DNA of 64,000 bases from Halobacteriales archaeon YIM A00013 (GTDB lineage Archaea; Halobacteriota; Halobacteria; Halobacteriales; Haloarculaceae). Every line of letters begins with the position of its first letter. Within the stretch, counting starts at the first letter, position 1. Shown piece after piece: positions 18,745-26,628 of this stretch. Made by a program: the position numbers and the translations under genes. The stretch is from positions 2,170,001 through 2,234,000 of the forward strand of contig JAKCFM010000001.1 of the NCBI GenBank assembly GCA_025041195.1. The letters are read 5' to 3'. The notes beneath the pieces are model-generated. The model saw only the letters and a program-made list of their open reading frames with translations, did no database searches and was not told the DNA's origin.

Positions 18745-19638
18745 ATGAGTTCGACCGAAGCAGGCTACGCGAACGACGTTCTGGTGTCGGCAGATTGGGT
18801 TGAATCGCGTTTGGACGAGTTCGAGTCCGACGATCCAGAGCTCCGGCTGCTCGAAGTGAACAGCCCGGAGTCTCCCGACGACGATTTTCCGTCTCGATAC
18901 GACGAGGGCCACATCCGCGGCGCAGTAGGCTTTCAGTGGGACGAAGATCTCTCCGATCCTGTCCGTCGGGATATCCTCGATAAAGAGCAGTTCGAGCGAA
19001 CGCTTGGGGAGGCGGGGATCACGGAGGATTCGACGGTCGTTTTCTACGGTGATGGCTGGGTTGCCAACTGGTTTGCGTTGTTTGCTTACTGGGAGTTCAA
19101 ATACTACGGCCACGAGGATGCGAGAGTGCTCAACGGTGGCAAAGACTACTGGGTAAACGAGGACTATCCACTCACGAACAACTCACCGCAGTTTTCTCCG
19201 CAGACGTACAGTGCACGCGGCCCGTTCGAGGGGATTCGTGCGTACAAAGGCGATGTCGAACACGCGATGGAGAGTGGACTTCCAATGGTCGACGTGCGCT
19301 CACCCGAAGAGTTCACCGGTGAGATTCTCGCTCCCGAAGGGCTCCAGGAAACCGCACAGCGTGGCGGGCACATTCCAGGGGCGAGCAACGTCCCAACGGC
19401 CACTGTTCTGGAAGATGATGGGCGCTTTAAAAGTGCCGAGGAGCTACGATCGATCTATGAATCGCACGACGTGACGTCGGATCAGGCCGTCGTTACCTAC
19501 TGTCGGGTTGGCGAACGTTCCTCAATTGCCTGGTTCGTGCTCACGGAGCTGCTCGGCTTCGACGATGTGGAAAACTATGATGGCTCCTGGACCGAGTGGG
19601 GGAACACGATCAGGGCGCCAATCGAGCGTGGGGAGTAA
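18745..19638 (+). CDS. tssA: Two-domain sulfurtransferase (rhodanese, thiosulfate/3-mercaptopyruvate type)
   Basis: A 297-residue tandem rhodanese. The N-terminal inactive domain has the Y-D-E-G-H-I-R-G-A-V segment (about 52-61) and V-V-F-Y-G-D-G in place of a catalytic Cys loop. The C-terminal domain has P-M-V-D-V-R-S-P-E-E-F, G-H-I-P-G-A-S-N-V-P and the active loop T-Y-C-R-V-G-E-R-S-S, with Cys near residue 252. It transfers sulfur from thiosulfate or mercaptopyruvate to a thiol acceptor. The loop sequence C-R-V-G-E-R is of the thiosulfate sulfurtransferase type. It is monocistronic in appearance, with a possible promoter (tactttacagtgg) about 30 bases upstream. Confidence 0.9.
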   Translation: MSSTEAGYANDVLVSADWVESRLDEFESDDPELRLLEVNSPESPDDDFPSRYDEGHIRGAVGFQWDEDLSDPVRRDILDKEQFERTLGEAGITEDSTVVFYGDGWVANWFALFAYWEFKYYGHEDARVLNGGKDYWVNEDYPLTNNSPQFSPQTYSARGPFEGIRAYKGDVEHAMESGLPMVDVRSPEEFTGEILAPEGLQETAQRGGHIPGASNVPTATVLEDDGRFKSAEELRSIYESHDVTSDQAVVTYCRVGERSSIAWFVLTELLGFDDVENYDGSWTEWGNTIRAPIERGE

Positions 19639-19848
19639 CACACCAGATACAGTCCATCACAAACGGGCCAATATTTTTATATAAAATTCGATGATTCGAC
19701 CGTTTTCTTCGTAGTGAACCGGAGTATCATGCGGAGTAGAGCGACGTACAGCAAAAGTCATAAACCATAACCCGACAGTACTACTAGCTGAACGGAATGA
19801 GTCTTACGAATCAGCCTGAGAACCGTCAATCCGGCGTCGTATATTGAT

Positions 19849-20733
19849 ATGAAATTTGAAGCGCAGTCGTCCACACGGAGAGCTGTCCTGAGTGGGACCT
19901 CCACCGCACTCATCGGGATCCTCGCGGGATGTCTCAGTGGTGACACTGACAAAACCCAGGCCACCACTGACCCCGCGACTGGAGGAGGAACTGGCAGGCC
20001 AGGGTCCGATGCGACGACCACGGATTCAAGCGGAACGTACGTTCAGACCGCAGAACAAACCGGACCAACAGTTCCAAACGACGAAGACAAAGAACCAGAA
20101 GAACCGCTTTCCCCGCCATTTCGTGTTGGATCCGGAACTACGGGGTACGACATCGCACTCGACAACAATCCTGTTATCTCTGCAACCGATGATCCGGCAG
20201 TTGATATCTATATGTGGACCGACTATCAGTGCCGGTTTTGTAGAAAGTTTGAAGGGAACGGCCTTGGTTATCTCGTCGCCAACGACGTTCGAGAGAAGGT
20301 CGCCCGAATTGTCATGCTGAACTACCCACACAAGGGTGGAAACTCGATGACGGCAGCCGTGATGGCAAAATGTCTCTGGGAACAGGTCAAAGACGACGAC
20401 CCGCAACTGTTCTGGGAGTGGCATCACACCGTCTTCAACAATCAACAGCTTCCCGAGCAGTCCTGGTCTTCACGGTCGAGTCTTCTGCAATATGCCCGTA
20501 ACATTAACGGGATCGACGCCCCTTCGCTCGATCAGTGCATGCAAGCAAACCGCACGGACCATGAGGAAACGATCCGCGCCGAGAAACAACGTGGAATGGA
20601 CGAGGGGATCAAGGAGACCCCCGGCTTTGTCATCTACCATCGCGATTCTGAAGCCACCTCGCCGCCGCTGATGGCCGCCCAGCCCTACACCACGTTCGAA
20701 ACGCAGATTTACCAGCTACGAAACAACGCATGA
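19849..20733 (+). CDS. Tat-exported DsbA-like thioredoxin-fold lipoprotein
   Basis: A 294-residue secreted thiol-disulfide oxidoreductase candidate. A twin Arg at residues 10-11, a hydrophobic stretch and a L-A-G-C lipobox (Cys28) mark Tat export and lipid anchoring. A Thr/Gly/Pro/Glu-rich linker of about 70 residues follows. The thioredoxin-fold DsbA domain starts at about 115 with W-T-D-Y-Q-C-R-F-C-R-K-F, a CxxC at 128/131, and ends with T-P-G-F-V-I-Y, the cis-Pro region. Its stop codon overlaps the start of the next gene (ATGA), so it is tightly coupled to a membrane protein that also has a CxxC motif. It probably makes or transfers disulfides on the outside of the cell. Confidence 0.85.
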   Translation: MKFEAQSSTRRAVLSGTSTALIGILAGCLSGDTDKTQATTDPATGGGTGRPGSDATTTDSSGTYVQTAEQTGPTVPNDEDKEPEEPLSPPFRVGSGTTGYDIALDNNPVISATDDPAVDIYMWTDYQCRFCRKFEGNGLGYLVANDVREKVARIVMLNYPHKGGNSMTAAVMAKCLWEQVKDDDPQLFWEWHHTVFNNQQLPEQSWSSRSSLLQYARNINGIDAPSLDQCMQANRTDHEETIRAEKQRGMDEGIKETPGFVIYHRDSEATSPPLMAAQPYTTFETQIYQLRNNA

Positions 20734-21299
20734 GTGTAGATTTCGACAGTTATCGCCAAACAGGACTCAAAGAACTACGGTCGTTCAGTGACGAGTTGGT
20801 CCTCGCGCTGCGCTATCCGTTCGAGCGAATCAGCCGGGTTGCGCTCACCCTCGGCGTGGGGGTCGTGACGTTCTATTTCCTTATCCTGTTCGCACAGCCC
20901 CAGGGATTGATGACAGTGCTCAGAAATCCGGAGTTCATCACCCTCACCTGGCTTGAACAGATGTTCATGATCAACTTTACCACGATCTATCACGAGTCCG
21001 TGCTCATCGTGGCCATTAACGGCATTTATGCGATTCTAACCGGCGTTGCGATAACGAACATGATTGCCCAGCTCCGCATGATGCAGGTCGGGAGCGTAGC
21101 CAATGTGGGCGGAATCCTGCCCGGGCTGTTCGCCGCCGGCTGTGCGAGCTGTGGCCCCGGTCTCTACGCAATCTTTGGCATCACGGGTGCCATGTCAGTC
21201 CTTCCGTTCCAGCAGAGTCTCCTTCGATTCGGTGGCATTGCCCTCTTCTTGGTGTTTCTTGGGCTGTCCGGAGATCCACGGTCCTGTTCGATCGACTGA
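20730..21299 (+). CDS. Four-span membrane protein with intramembrane CxxC motif
   Basis: A 189-residue protein with hydrophobic segments at about 36-57, 88-112, 122-150 and 160-178. The striking feature is G-L-F-A-A-G-C-A-S-C-G-P-G-L, with cysteines 138 and 141 inside or at the edge of the third span, flanked by Gly and Pro. It overlaps the DsbA-like lipoprotein gene by four bases. Similar Gly-Cys-Ala-x-Cys-Gly membrane segments occur in archaeal proteins without assigned function. A membrane partner that reoxidises or reduces the lipoprotein is a reasonable inference; metal handling is the alternative. Confidence 0.75.
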   Translation: MSVDFDSYRQTGLKELRSFSDELVLALRYPFERISRVALTLGVGVVTFYFLILFAQPQGLMTVLRNPEFITLTWLEQMFMINFTTIYHESVLIVAINGIYAILTGVAITNMIAQLRMMQVGSVANVGGILPGLFAAGCASCGPGLYAIFGITGAMSVLPFQQSLLRFGGIALFLVFLGLSGDPRSCSID

Positions 21300-21569
21300 T
21301 CAGTGATCGAACGACCGTAGGATCCCACCGCAGTTTGGCACGTGCACAGTACCGTTCTTCCACAACCCAGTGTGTCGACTGAACAGTGTGATCGGTACCG
21401 GATGGACTATCGAACGAGCGGATAAAGACCAAGAAAACATACAGTTTCTATATTTGAGAATTCTTCCATGAGTTCCCTCTTGTTATTCGACATGTATGGG
21501 GATATAGCGAATGAAAGCTGCGCTACCAGCATTATTATGGGTGGGGCGATTGTTGGGCTAGTCGCCACA

Positions 21570-22856
21570 ATGAGACCGCTATCAACCCGTCGAGCCTTCA
21601 TTGCCACCACTGGAACCGTTGGTATCACGTCGATTGCTGGCTGTTCATCCATTCTTGGAGGAATGGGCGGCGATAATAGCAATAAAACAACATCACCTGG
21701 ATCGAATTCGAAAGCCGAGACGAAAGGCGCTCCAGGTGGGCCCGGCAAATCAGTAGACACGTTCGAGGACGTCAAGTCGAACTGGGGGATCAGTTACGGG
21801 AAGCTGTCGACGACAAAGCAGGATGTCTATCAGGGATCACAGTCGCTCGTGCTTGAGCCCAAAAAGAGCGCCAAAAAGACCGTTACCAAAATCACCCGAT
21901 CGTTTTACCCCGAGGCCCTTGATCTGAGCAGCCACAACCTCTCTCTGGCGGTGAAGGTCAAAAAGCCAGAGACCGTGAAAATAAAGGTAGAAATTATTGC
22001 ACCAGCGGACAGCTCGAAGCTGCAATCCACACGCTACATCCCAAAAGAGCTGGATGAGTGGGTTCGATTCGACCTTGGATACACGAGTAAGAAGGGCGAT
22101 CCTGTCATGAACAATGTGGCCGAGTTGAATCTCCAGATCGGACCGACACCAGACAACACGCCGTTTACCGTGCTCATCGACGATCTGCGGAAGGTGCCGG
22201 CGGCATCGAAGGGAAAGGTGATGTTTCAGTTCGACGACGGTCACATCAGCGCACGAGACACCGTATATCCGGTTTTCAAAGAGAAAGGCTGGTCCGGAAC
22301 GGTTGGCGTTATCCCCGACGCCGTTGGTTCAGAAGATCGGATCACCGAACAGCATATGCGTGAAATGGGGAAAAACGGCTGGGATATGATCGGCCATGCC
22401 AGCGAACTGTTGCCTAACCACTCTCCTGAGGAACAGCGACGCATTCTCCAGCGAACGAAGCAGTATCTCGATGTCAAGGGGTTCAAAAACGGGGCGAAAC
22501 ACTTCATTGCGCCGTACAACCGGGTGAACGGCGCGACACTCACGTTGTTCAACGAGCTGTTCGATTCGGCGTATCTCCAGGGTGGCGCCCCAAACAACGC
22601 GAAACAGCCGTCGAATCCCGGATTCATCTCTCGGGTCAACGGCGAAGATATCCAGGGAACACAACGGATTGTGGATATGGCCGACGAGTTCAATCAGCTG
22701 GCCGTTATCTACTTCCATCGCGTTGGCACGGAGTACGACGGGTTCTCACTTGAGGACTTTCGCACGGTGGCTAATTACGTCGGCTCGAAGGAGGTCGACG
22801 TGATCACGCCATCACAGCTGTTCCAATCGGACAACAGCAAATCAAACGGAAACTAA
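21570..22856 (+). CDS. Secreted polysaccharide deacetylase-family lipoprotein
   Basis: A 428-residue protein starting M-R-P-L-S-T-R-R-A-F, with a Tat twin-Arg and a S-I-A-G-C lipobox at Cys25. A Ser/Gly/Lys linker is followed by a beta-sandwich, carbohydrate-binding-like domain (about 60-205, with I-D-D-L-R at its end). A NodB-like deacetylase domain then begins at V-M-F-Q-F-D-D-G-H (motif 1, metal Asp) and G-H-A-S-E-L-L-P-N-H (motif 2 histidines). Motifs further on are weaker (I-A-P-Y-N-R, Y-F-H-R-V). It probably trims N- or O-acetyl groups on surface or environmental polysaccharides. The start at 21570 is favoured over 21468 because the Tat signal begins there. Confidence 0.85.
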   Translation: MRPLSTRRAFIATTGTVGITSIAGCSSILGGMGGDNSNKTTSPGSNSKAETKGAPGGPGKSVDTFEDVKSNWGISYGKLSTTKQDVYQGSQSLVLEPKKSAKKTVTKITRSFYPEALDLSSHNLSLAVKVKKPETVKIKVEIIAPADSSKLQSTRYIPKELDEWVRFDLGYTSKKGDPVMNNVAELNLQIGPTPDNTPFTVLIDDLRKVPAASKGKVMFQFDDGHISARDTVYPVFKEKGWSGTVGVIPDAVGSEDRITEQHMREMGKNGWDMIGHASELLPNHSPEEQRRILQRTKQYLDVKGFKNGAKHFIAPYNRVNGATLTLFNELFDSAYLQGGAPNNAKQPSNPGFISRVNGEDIQGTQRIVDMADEFNQLAVIYFHRVGTEYDGFSLEDFRTVANYVGSKEVDVITPSQLFQSDNSKSNGN

Positions 22857-22859
22857 GTG

Positions 22860-23259
22860 AATTGATATCACACCCCACTGTAGCGGTAAAACTAATATAT
22901 CCCCGATAATATACGGGTAGTAGCTACCGTTCAGGTGTCTTCGATGGTGACCAACCGCACTTCACGCCGACTTTTCGCCCCACAGCCATCTGGGCTGGAA
23001 TGCTCCAGCAAGGACGGCCATGGAGGGTCTGCGGTTGGGTGCACCACCGGTTCCGGGAATACACCAACAACTGCCGCGGTCTGATCGCGGCCACCGGGAC
23101 CACCGATTCGCGGTGGGCCCCAACCTGCTGGGTGTTTTTGCCAGAATCGTTCTCTCACAGGGAGCGCTCTCTGGTTTTCCATACACCGTTATTCCCGACG
23201 TGCCTGGACGGACGCGGCTTACACGGCCGGCGGTCGAGTTCGATTCTCGACGGGAACCT
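22860..23259. other. Gene-poor 400-base stretch with no recognisable gene
   Basis: Several overlapping short frames exist on both strands, but none has a convincing start, composition or family match. The first 60 bases after the deacetylase stop are AT-rich and could hold a terminator or promoter. The remainder is GC-rich and may be decayed coding sequence. I find no repeat or RNA gene that I can support. Confidence 0.3.
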
Positions 23260-23571
23260 ATGACAATAGAGAAAGGAGTTCTCGTTGTCACTGTCCGCGC
23301 AACAATCACCCTCTGGGTGGGACGGGGAGCGACAGGCGACTTGCGGGCCGGTGCCATGACGGTACTCACTGACGCGAGCCCCGTTATCGGGGTTGATGCG
23401 CTCGAAGTCACCGGCTTTCGGCCGACAGCGACCGATATCCGGGTGGATCTCAAGGCAACAGTGAAACTCCACACTCCACGGAGTGATATCCAGTCGACGG
23501 AAGGAGCGCTCTGTGATGGATTCGGTATTATCAGTGCCGATATAAACTGGCTTACAGAGGGCAACCCATAA
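23260..23571 (+). CDS. Hypothetical haloarchaeal protein
   Basis: A 103-residue frame starting M-T-I-E-K-G with haloarchaeal composition. It alternates beta-strand stretches (V-L-V-V-T-V-R-A-T-I-T-L, V-D-L-K-A-T-V-K-L) with a helix, ending in C-D-G-F-G-I. This looks like a small alpha/beta domain of the kind found in haloarchaeal proteins of unknown function. The frame continues upstream to 23020 without a stop, but that extension has poor composition. The antisense frame is longer (22962-23582) but is rich in Ser/Pro/Arg and is judged a shadow. Confidence 0.5.
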   Translation: MTIEKGVLVVTVRATITLWVGRGATGDLRAGAMTVLTDASPVIGVDALEVTGFRPTATDIRVDLKATVKLHTPRSDIQSTEGALCDGFGIISADINWLTEGNP

Positions 23572-23697
23572 CAGGTGTCCAAAACACAACATCGAATGGT
23601 ATGAAATTTTGCTACTACTCAACCACTACAGTGATTGTGTAGTTATTCCTCACATTTGGAACACATATATGAATGCATGCGTGGTACTAACTCACGT

Positions 23698-24180
23698 ATG
23701 GGTGCAGATGCACAAGCACGAACGGAGACGGTGAACAGCGTGAGTAATCAGGGCTGGGATGGCGGCGTGGTTGGCGGGCTCGTCGGTGCCATAGTGATGG
23801 GCGCAATGATCTGGCTGCAACAACCAGCCGTCCTCGACGGTGCAATTCCGGCGATGTACACGCTTGAGGGGGCTGCTGTCGGCTGGGTAGCTCATCTCCT
23901 CCACGGTGCACTATTCGGGCTGATGTTCGTTGCGTTCCTCCAGATGCCGCTGTTGAACCGACTCAGTGACACAGTCGTTACGGCCGGCCTGGTTGGCCTT
24001 CTCTATGGTGGAGCGCTCTGGGTTGTCGCTGCTGGGATTATCATGCCAGTTTGGCTGCAGACACTCGGGTTCGCCGGTGCACCCGCCGTCCCGAACTGGA
24101 CGATCTCGGGGAGTTTGATCCCGCATCTGGTTTACGGCGTGTTGCTCGGTGTTGTCTATCCGTTCTTCGCTGGACGGTGA
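23698..24180 (+). CDS. Hypothetical four-helix membrane protein
   Basis: A 160-residue protein with a polar N-terminus (G-A-D-A-Q-A-R-T-E-T) and four hydrophobic segments at roughly 22-42, 55-80, 92-115 and 130-157, rich in Gly-Gly and Gly-x-x-x-Gly packing motifs. The layout resembles haloarchaeal small membrane proteins sometimes seen near histidine kinases. No function assigned. The start is taken as the ATG at 23698; an upstream Met at 23635 is less likely. Confidence 0.65.
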   Translation: MGADAQARTETVNSVSNQGWDGGVVGGLVGAIVMGAMIWLQQPAVLDGAIPAMYTLEGAAVGWVAHLLHGALFGLMFVAFLQMPLLNRLSDTVVTAGLVGLLYGGALWVVAAGIIMPVWLQTLGFAGAPAVPNWTISGSLIPHLVYGVLLGVVYPFFAGR

Positions 24181-24272
24181 CGGCCGAAGTACTGCAGCGT
24201 GACGCCACCAATGTTTCCACGGGTGCACTCCGATGGCCGATAGGTGGCCATTTACCCACGCCACTAGTTCCG

Positions 24273-25130
24273 ATGGGTATGGAACTCATCGCACACGGCG
24301 GCGCCGGTAGCGCGGTCGAGAATCCGAACGAGCGAGCGGCCGTTCTCGAAACCGCAGTCGAAACCGGACAAACAGAGACGACAGCGCTTTCGGCAGCGAT
24401 TGCGGCCGTGAAAGTGCTCGAAGACGCTCCCTCGTTCAACGCCGGCGTGGGGGGTGCCATCCAATCAGACGGTGTCGTCCGAACGGACGCCGGTGTCATG
24501 ACAAACGACAGATCGGTTGGCGCGGCCTGTTCGATGGCTGGCGTCGCACACGCGAGCGACGTTGCTCGGGTCGTCCTCGAAACGACGCCACACGTGCTTG
24601 TCTCCGGGGAGGGGGCAATCTCACTGGCTGACAACGCCGGGATCGACACCGACGTTGAACTGCTGTGTGACCGAACGCGCTCGCGCTGGAACGAGCTCGA
24701 CGTACCGGGGTCGTCGACCGACGCGCAGCTATCGTTCGTCCGCGAGCAGTTTGGGGGCCACGACACGGTCGGTGCGGTGGCGGCTGACGGCGAAGAGATC
24801 GCCGCGTGCACCTCGACAGGCGGTCGCTGGTGCGCGCTGGCGGGACGCGTCGGTGACGTTCCACAGGTCGGGTCAGGATTTTACTGCACGCACGCGGGCG
24901 GCGCAAGTGCAACCGGCGAGGGTGAATCGATCGCCCGGGTGACGCTTGCCAGACGTGCCGTCGACCACCTGGAGCTGGGTCGTGATCCAGCCGACGCAGC
25001 GACGCTCGCAATCGAGGAGCTCGAAGATATCACCGGCGGAGTGGCCGGTGTCATCGTGATGGATCGCGACGGGAACGCTGGGAGCGCATTCAACACGGAG
25101 ATGATGCAGACTGGCTCGACCAGTGACTGA
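24273..25130 (+). CDS. Isoaspartyl peptidase / plant-type L-asparaginase (Ntn hydrolase)
   Basis: A 285-residue proenzyme that would cleave itself before the nucleophilic Thr in G-G-H-D-T-V-G-A-V-A (about residue 168) to give alpha and beta chains. Seen features are the N-terminal H-G-G-A-G-S, the A-G-V-G-G-A-I-Q-S-D-G-V-V-R-T-D-A block and the A-A-C-S-M-A-G-V-A-H segment. In the beta chain are the G-D-V-P-Q-V-G-S-G-F-Y motif and T-H-A-G-G-A-S-A-T-G-E-G-E binding loops. The enzyme repairs or degrades isoaspartyl peptides and hydrolyses asparagine. The start is M-G-M-E-L; a Met two codons later is an equal choice. It is followed by map, 44 bases downstream. Confidence 0.9.
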   Translation: MGMELIAHGGAGSAVENPNERAAVLETAVETGQTETTALSAAIAAVKVLEDAPSFNAGVGGAIQSDGVVRTDAGVMTNDRSVGAACSMAGVAHASDVARVVLETTPHVLVSGEGAISLADNAGIDTDVELLCDRTRSRWNELDVPGSSTDAQLSFVREQFGGHDTVGAVAADGEEIAACTSTGGRWCALAGRVGDVPQVGSGFYCTHAGGASATGEGESIARVTLARRAVDHLELGRDPADAATLAIEELEDITGGVAGVIVMDRDGNAGSAFNTEMMQTGSTSD

Positions 25131-25174
25131 TTGGAGAGCACAACGCCTTTCGTCGCTTCGACCGCAGGGAACCT

Positions 25175-26071
25175 ATGAGCGATGTCGATCTCACAGAAGA
25201 GCAGTACGAAAAACACCGCGAGGCGGGCGAGATTCTGGCGACCGTTCGTGAGGGCGCCGCAGAGCGTGTCGAAGTCGGTGCGAGCCATCTGGAGGTGGCT
25301 GAGTGGGCCGAAAATGAGATCCGCGAGCTCGGCGGGAAACCCGCATTTCCGGTCAACATCAGCATCGATCACGAGGCAGCACACGCCACGCCAGGCGTCG
25401 ATGACGAGGCGACGTTCGGCGAGGAGATGGTCAATCTGGATCTTGGTGTGCATATCGATGGTTGGCTGGCCGACACGGCGATCACCGTCGATCTCTCTGG
25501 CCACGATGAACTCGCTGAGGCATCCGAGCAGGCGCTCGATGGAGCACTCGAAATCATCGAGCCAGGCGTTCACACCGGCGAAATCGGTGCAGAAATTGAA
25601 TCGATCATCGACGGCTACGGCTTTAATCCCGTCGTCAATCTCACTGGACACGGCCTGGGCCACTGGCAACAACACGTTTCGCCGAACATTCCAAACCGGG
25701 GCGTCGACTCCGGTGTCGAGCTTTCTGTCGGTGACGTGGTAGCGATCGAACCGTTCGCTACTGATGGCGGTGGCAAGGTAAACGAAGGCTCCACCGAAGA
25801 GATCTTCGCGCTCGAACACGAGCGGTCCGTGCGAAATCGACGGGCGCGAGAGGCACTTGAGCAGATCACTGCGGAGTTCAAAACGCTCCCGTTTGCCGTC
25901 CGATGGCTAGACGTTGATCGCCCCACGATGGCCATTCGTCGGCTGCAGCGTTCCAACGTCGTCCACAGCTATCCGGTGTTGCAAGAAAACGCCGGCCGGC
26001 TCGTGAGCCAGAAAGAACACACGATTATCGTCACGGAAGATGGCTGTGAGATAACCACCAAATCGGAGTGA
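25175..26071 (+). CDS. map: Methionine aminopeptidase type II
   Basis: Removes the N-terminal Met from new proteins using two metal ions. The 298-residue length and the insertion in the second half mark the archaeal/eukaryotic type II. The five metal ligands and catalytic His are visible: H in N-I-S-I-D-H-E-A-A-H-A-T-P-G, Asp pair in N-L-D-L-G-V-H-I-D-G-W-L-A-D-T-A, His in T-G-H-G-L-G-H, Glu in A-I-E-P-F-A and the final Glu in V-T-E-D-G-C-E-I-T. It abuts the convergent small membrane protein gene with no spacer. Confidence 0.97.
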   Translation: MSDVDLTEEQYEKHREAGEILATVREGAAERVEVGASHLEVAEWAENEIRELGGKPAFPVNISIDHEAAHATPGVDDEATFGEEMVNLDLGVHIDGWLADTAITVDLSGHDELAEASEQALDGALEIIEPGVHTGEIGAEIESIIDGYGFNPVVNLTGHGLGHWQQHVSPNIPNRGVDSGVELSVGDVVAIEPFATDGGGKVNEGSTEEIFALEHERSVRNRRAREALEQITAEFKTLPFAVRWLDVDRPTMAIRRLQRSNVVHSYPVLQENAGRLVSQKEHTIIVTEDGCEITTKSE

Positions 26072-26296
26072 TCAGAGTCCACCAGCGCCGACAACGATCG
26101 TCCCAGTCGTGAGGACGGACTCTACCGCACCGGATCCAAGCAACCACAACACGCCGGCAATCACGGCGACGATAATCACGATCTTCATTGCGAGATTCAA
26201 CAGAAAGCGACCGACCAACAACACCGCGACGACGACGGCCAGCGTGATGAAGAAGTTCTGATCCACCACCGGCTGGAGTGTGATGAGTGTGTCCAT
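26072..26296 (-). CDS. Small two-helix membrane protein
   Basis: A 74-residue, very hydrophobic protein with two helices (about 15-35 and 36-58) and a glycine-rich C-terminus. Almost no charged residues. No family recognised. Its stop codon lies next to the map stop codon, so the two transcripts converge. Confidence 0.6.
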   Translation of the reverse strand: MDTLITLQPVVDQNFFITLAVVVAVLLVGRFLLNLAMKIVIIVAVIAGVLWLLGSGAVESVLTTGTIVVGAGGL

Positions 26297-26628
26297 GCAT
26301 CTGGCTGTCGCTCAATCACGTAAAACATACCGATCGATCGACGAGGAGTGTCGCCACCACCCAACGATTTCGTCTCGAAACCGAACGCCCAACGCCGCAT
26401 AGTGGACGAAACGTTCACTTTCACTCCGGTCCAATAATCGTTATTGAGACCCACAATAGACGAACAGAGCGTGCAATCCATCGCCCGTAGAGCCACGTGT
26501 GATCACACTATCACATACGTCCTGAGCCGTAGCGTTGAAATGATTCGCAGTCGGACCCGCCTTTCATCGATGACCCGAAACCGAGACCAGCCAGTAGCAG
26601 CGGTACAACCGCATGCGGGGAGTGGAGT
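26297..26628. promoter_or_regulatory. Divergent intergenic region upstream of nrdJ with a 12-bp palindrome
   Basis: About 330 bases with no supportable gene. A perfect 12-base palindrome (gtgtgatcacac) is at 26497-26508. It overlaps a looser inverted arrangement, gtgtgat ... atcacat, that runs to about 26516. It lies 120 bases before the nrdJ ATG and could be an operator. I see no conserved cobalamin riboswitch features, although the downstream enzyme uses B12. Confidence 0.4.

Noticed and set aside
23190-23260. tRNA-like T arm (gtcgag-ttcgatt-ctcgac) with a possible cgggaa acceptor end
   Set aside because: No acceptable D arm, and the best anticodon loop would need an A at position 34 and a mismatched stem. 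It is taken as chance.
22962-23582. 206-codon minus-strand frame
   Set aside because: Its composition (Ser, Arg, Pro, Thr rich) is typical of shadow frames, while the plus strand at 23260-23571 looks like a small haloarchaeal protein.
26297-26628. Cobalamin riboswitch before nrdJ
   Set aside because: I looked for the conserved B12-box sequence and the usual hairpin layout and saw neither. Such riboswitches are also rare in archaea.
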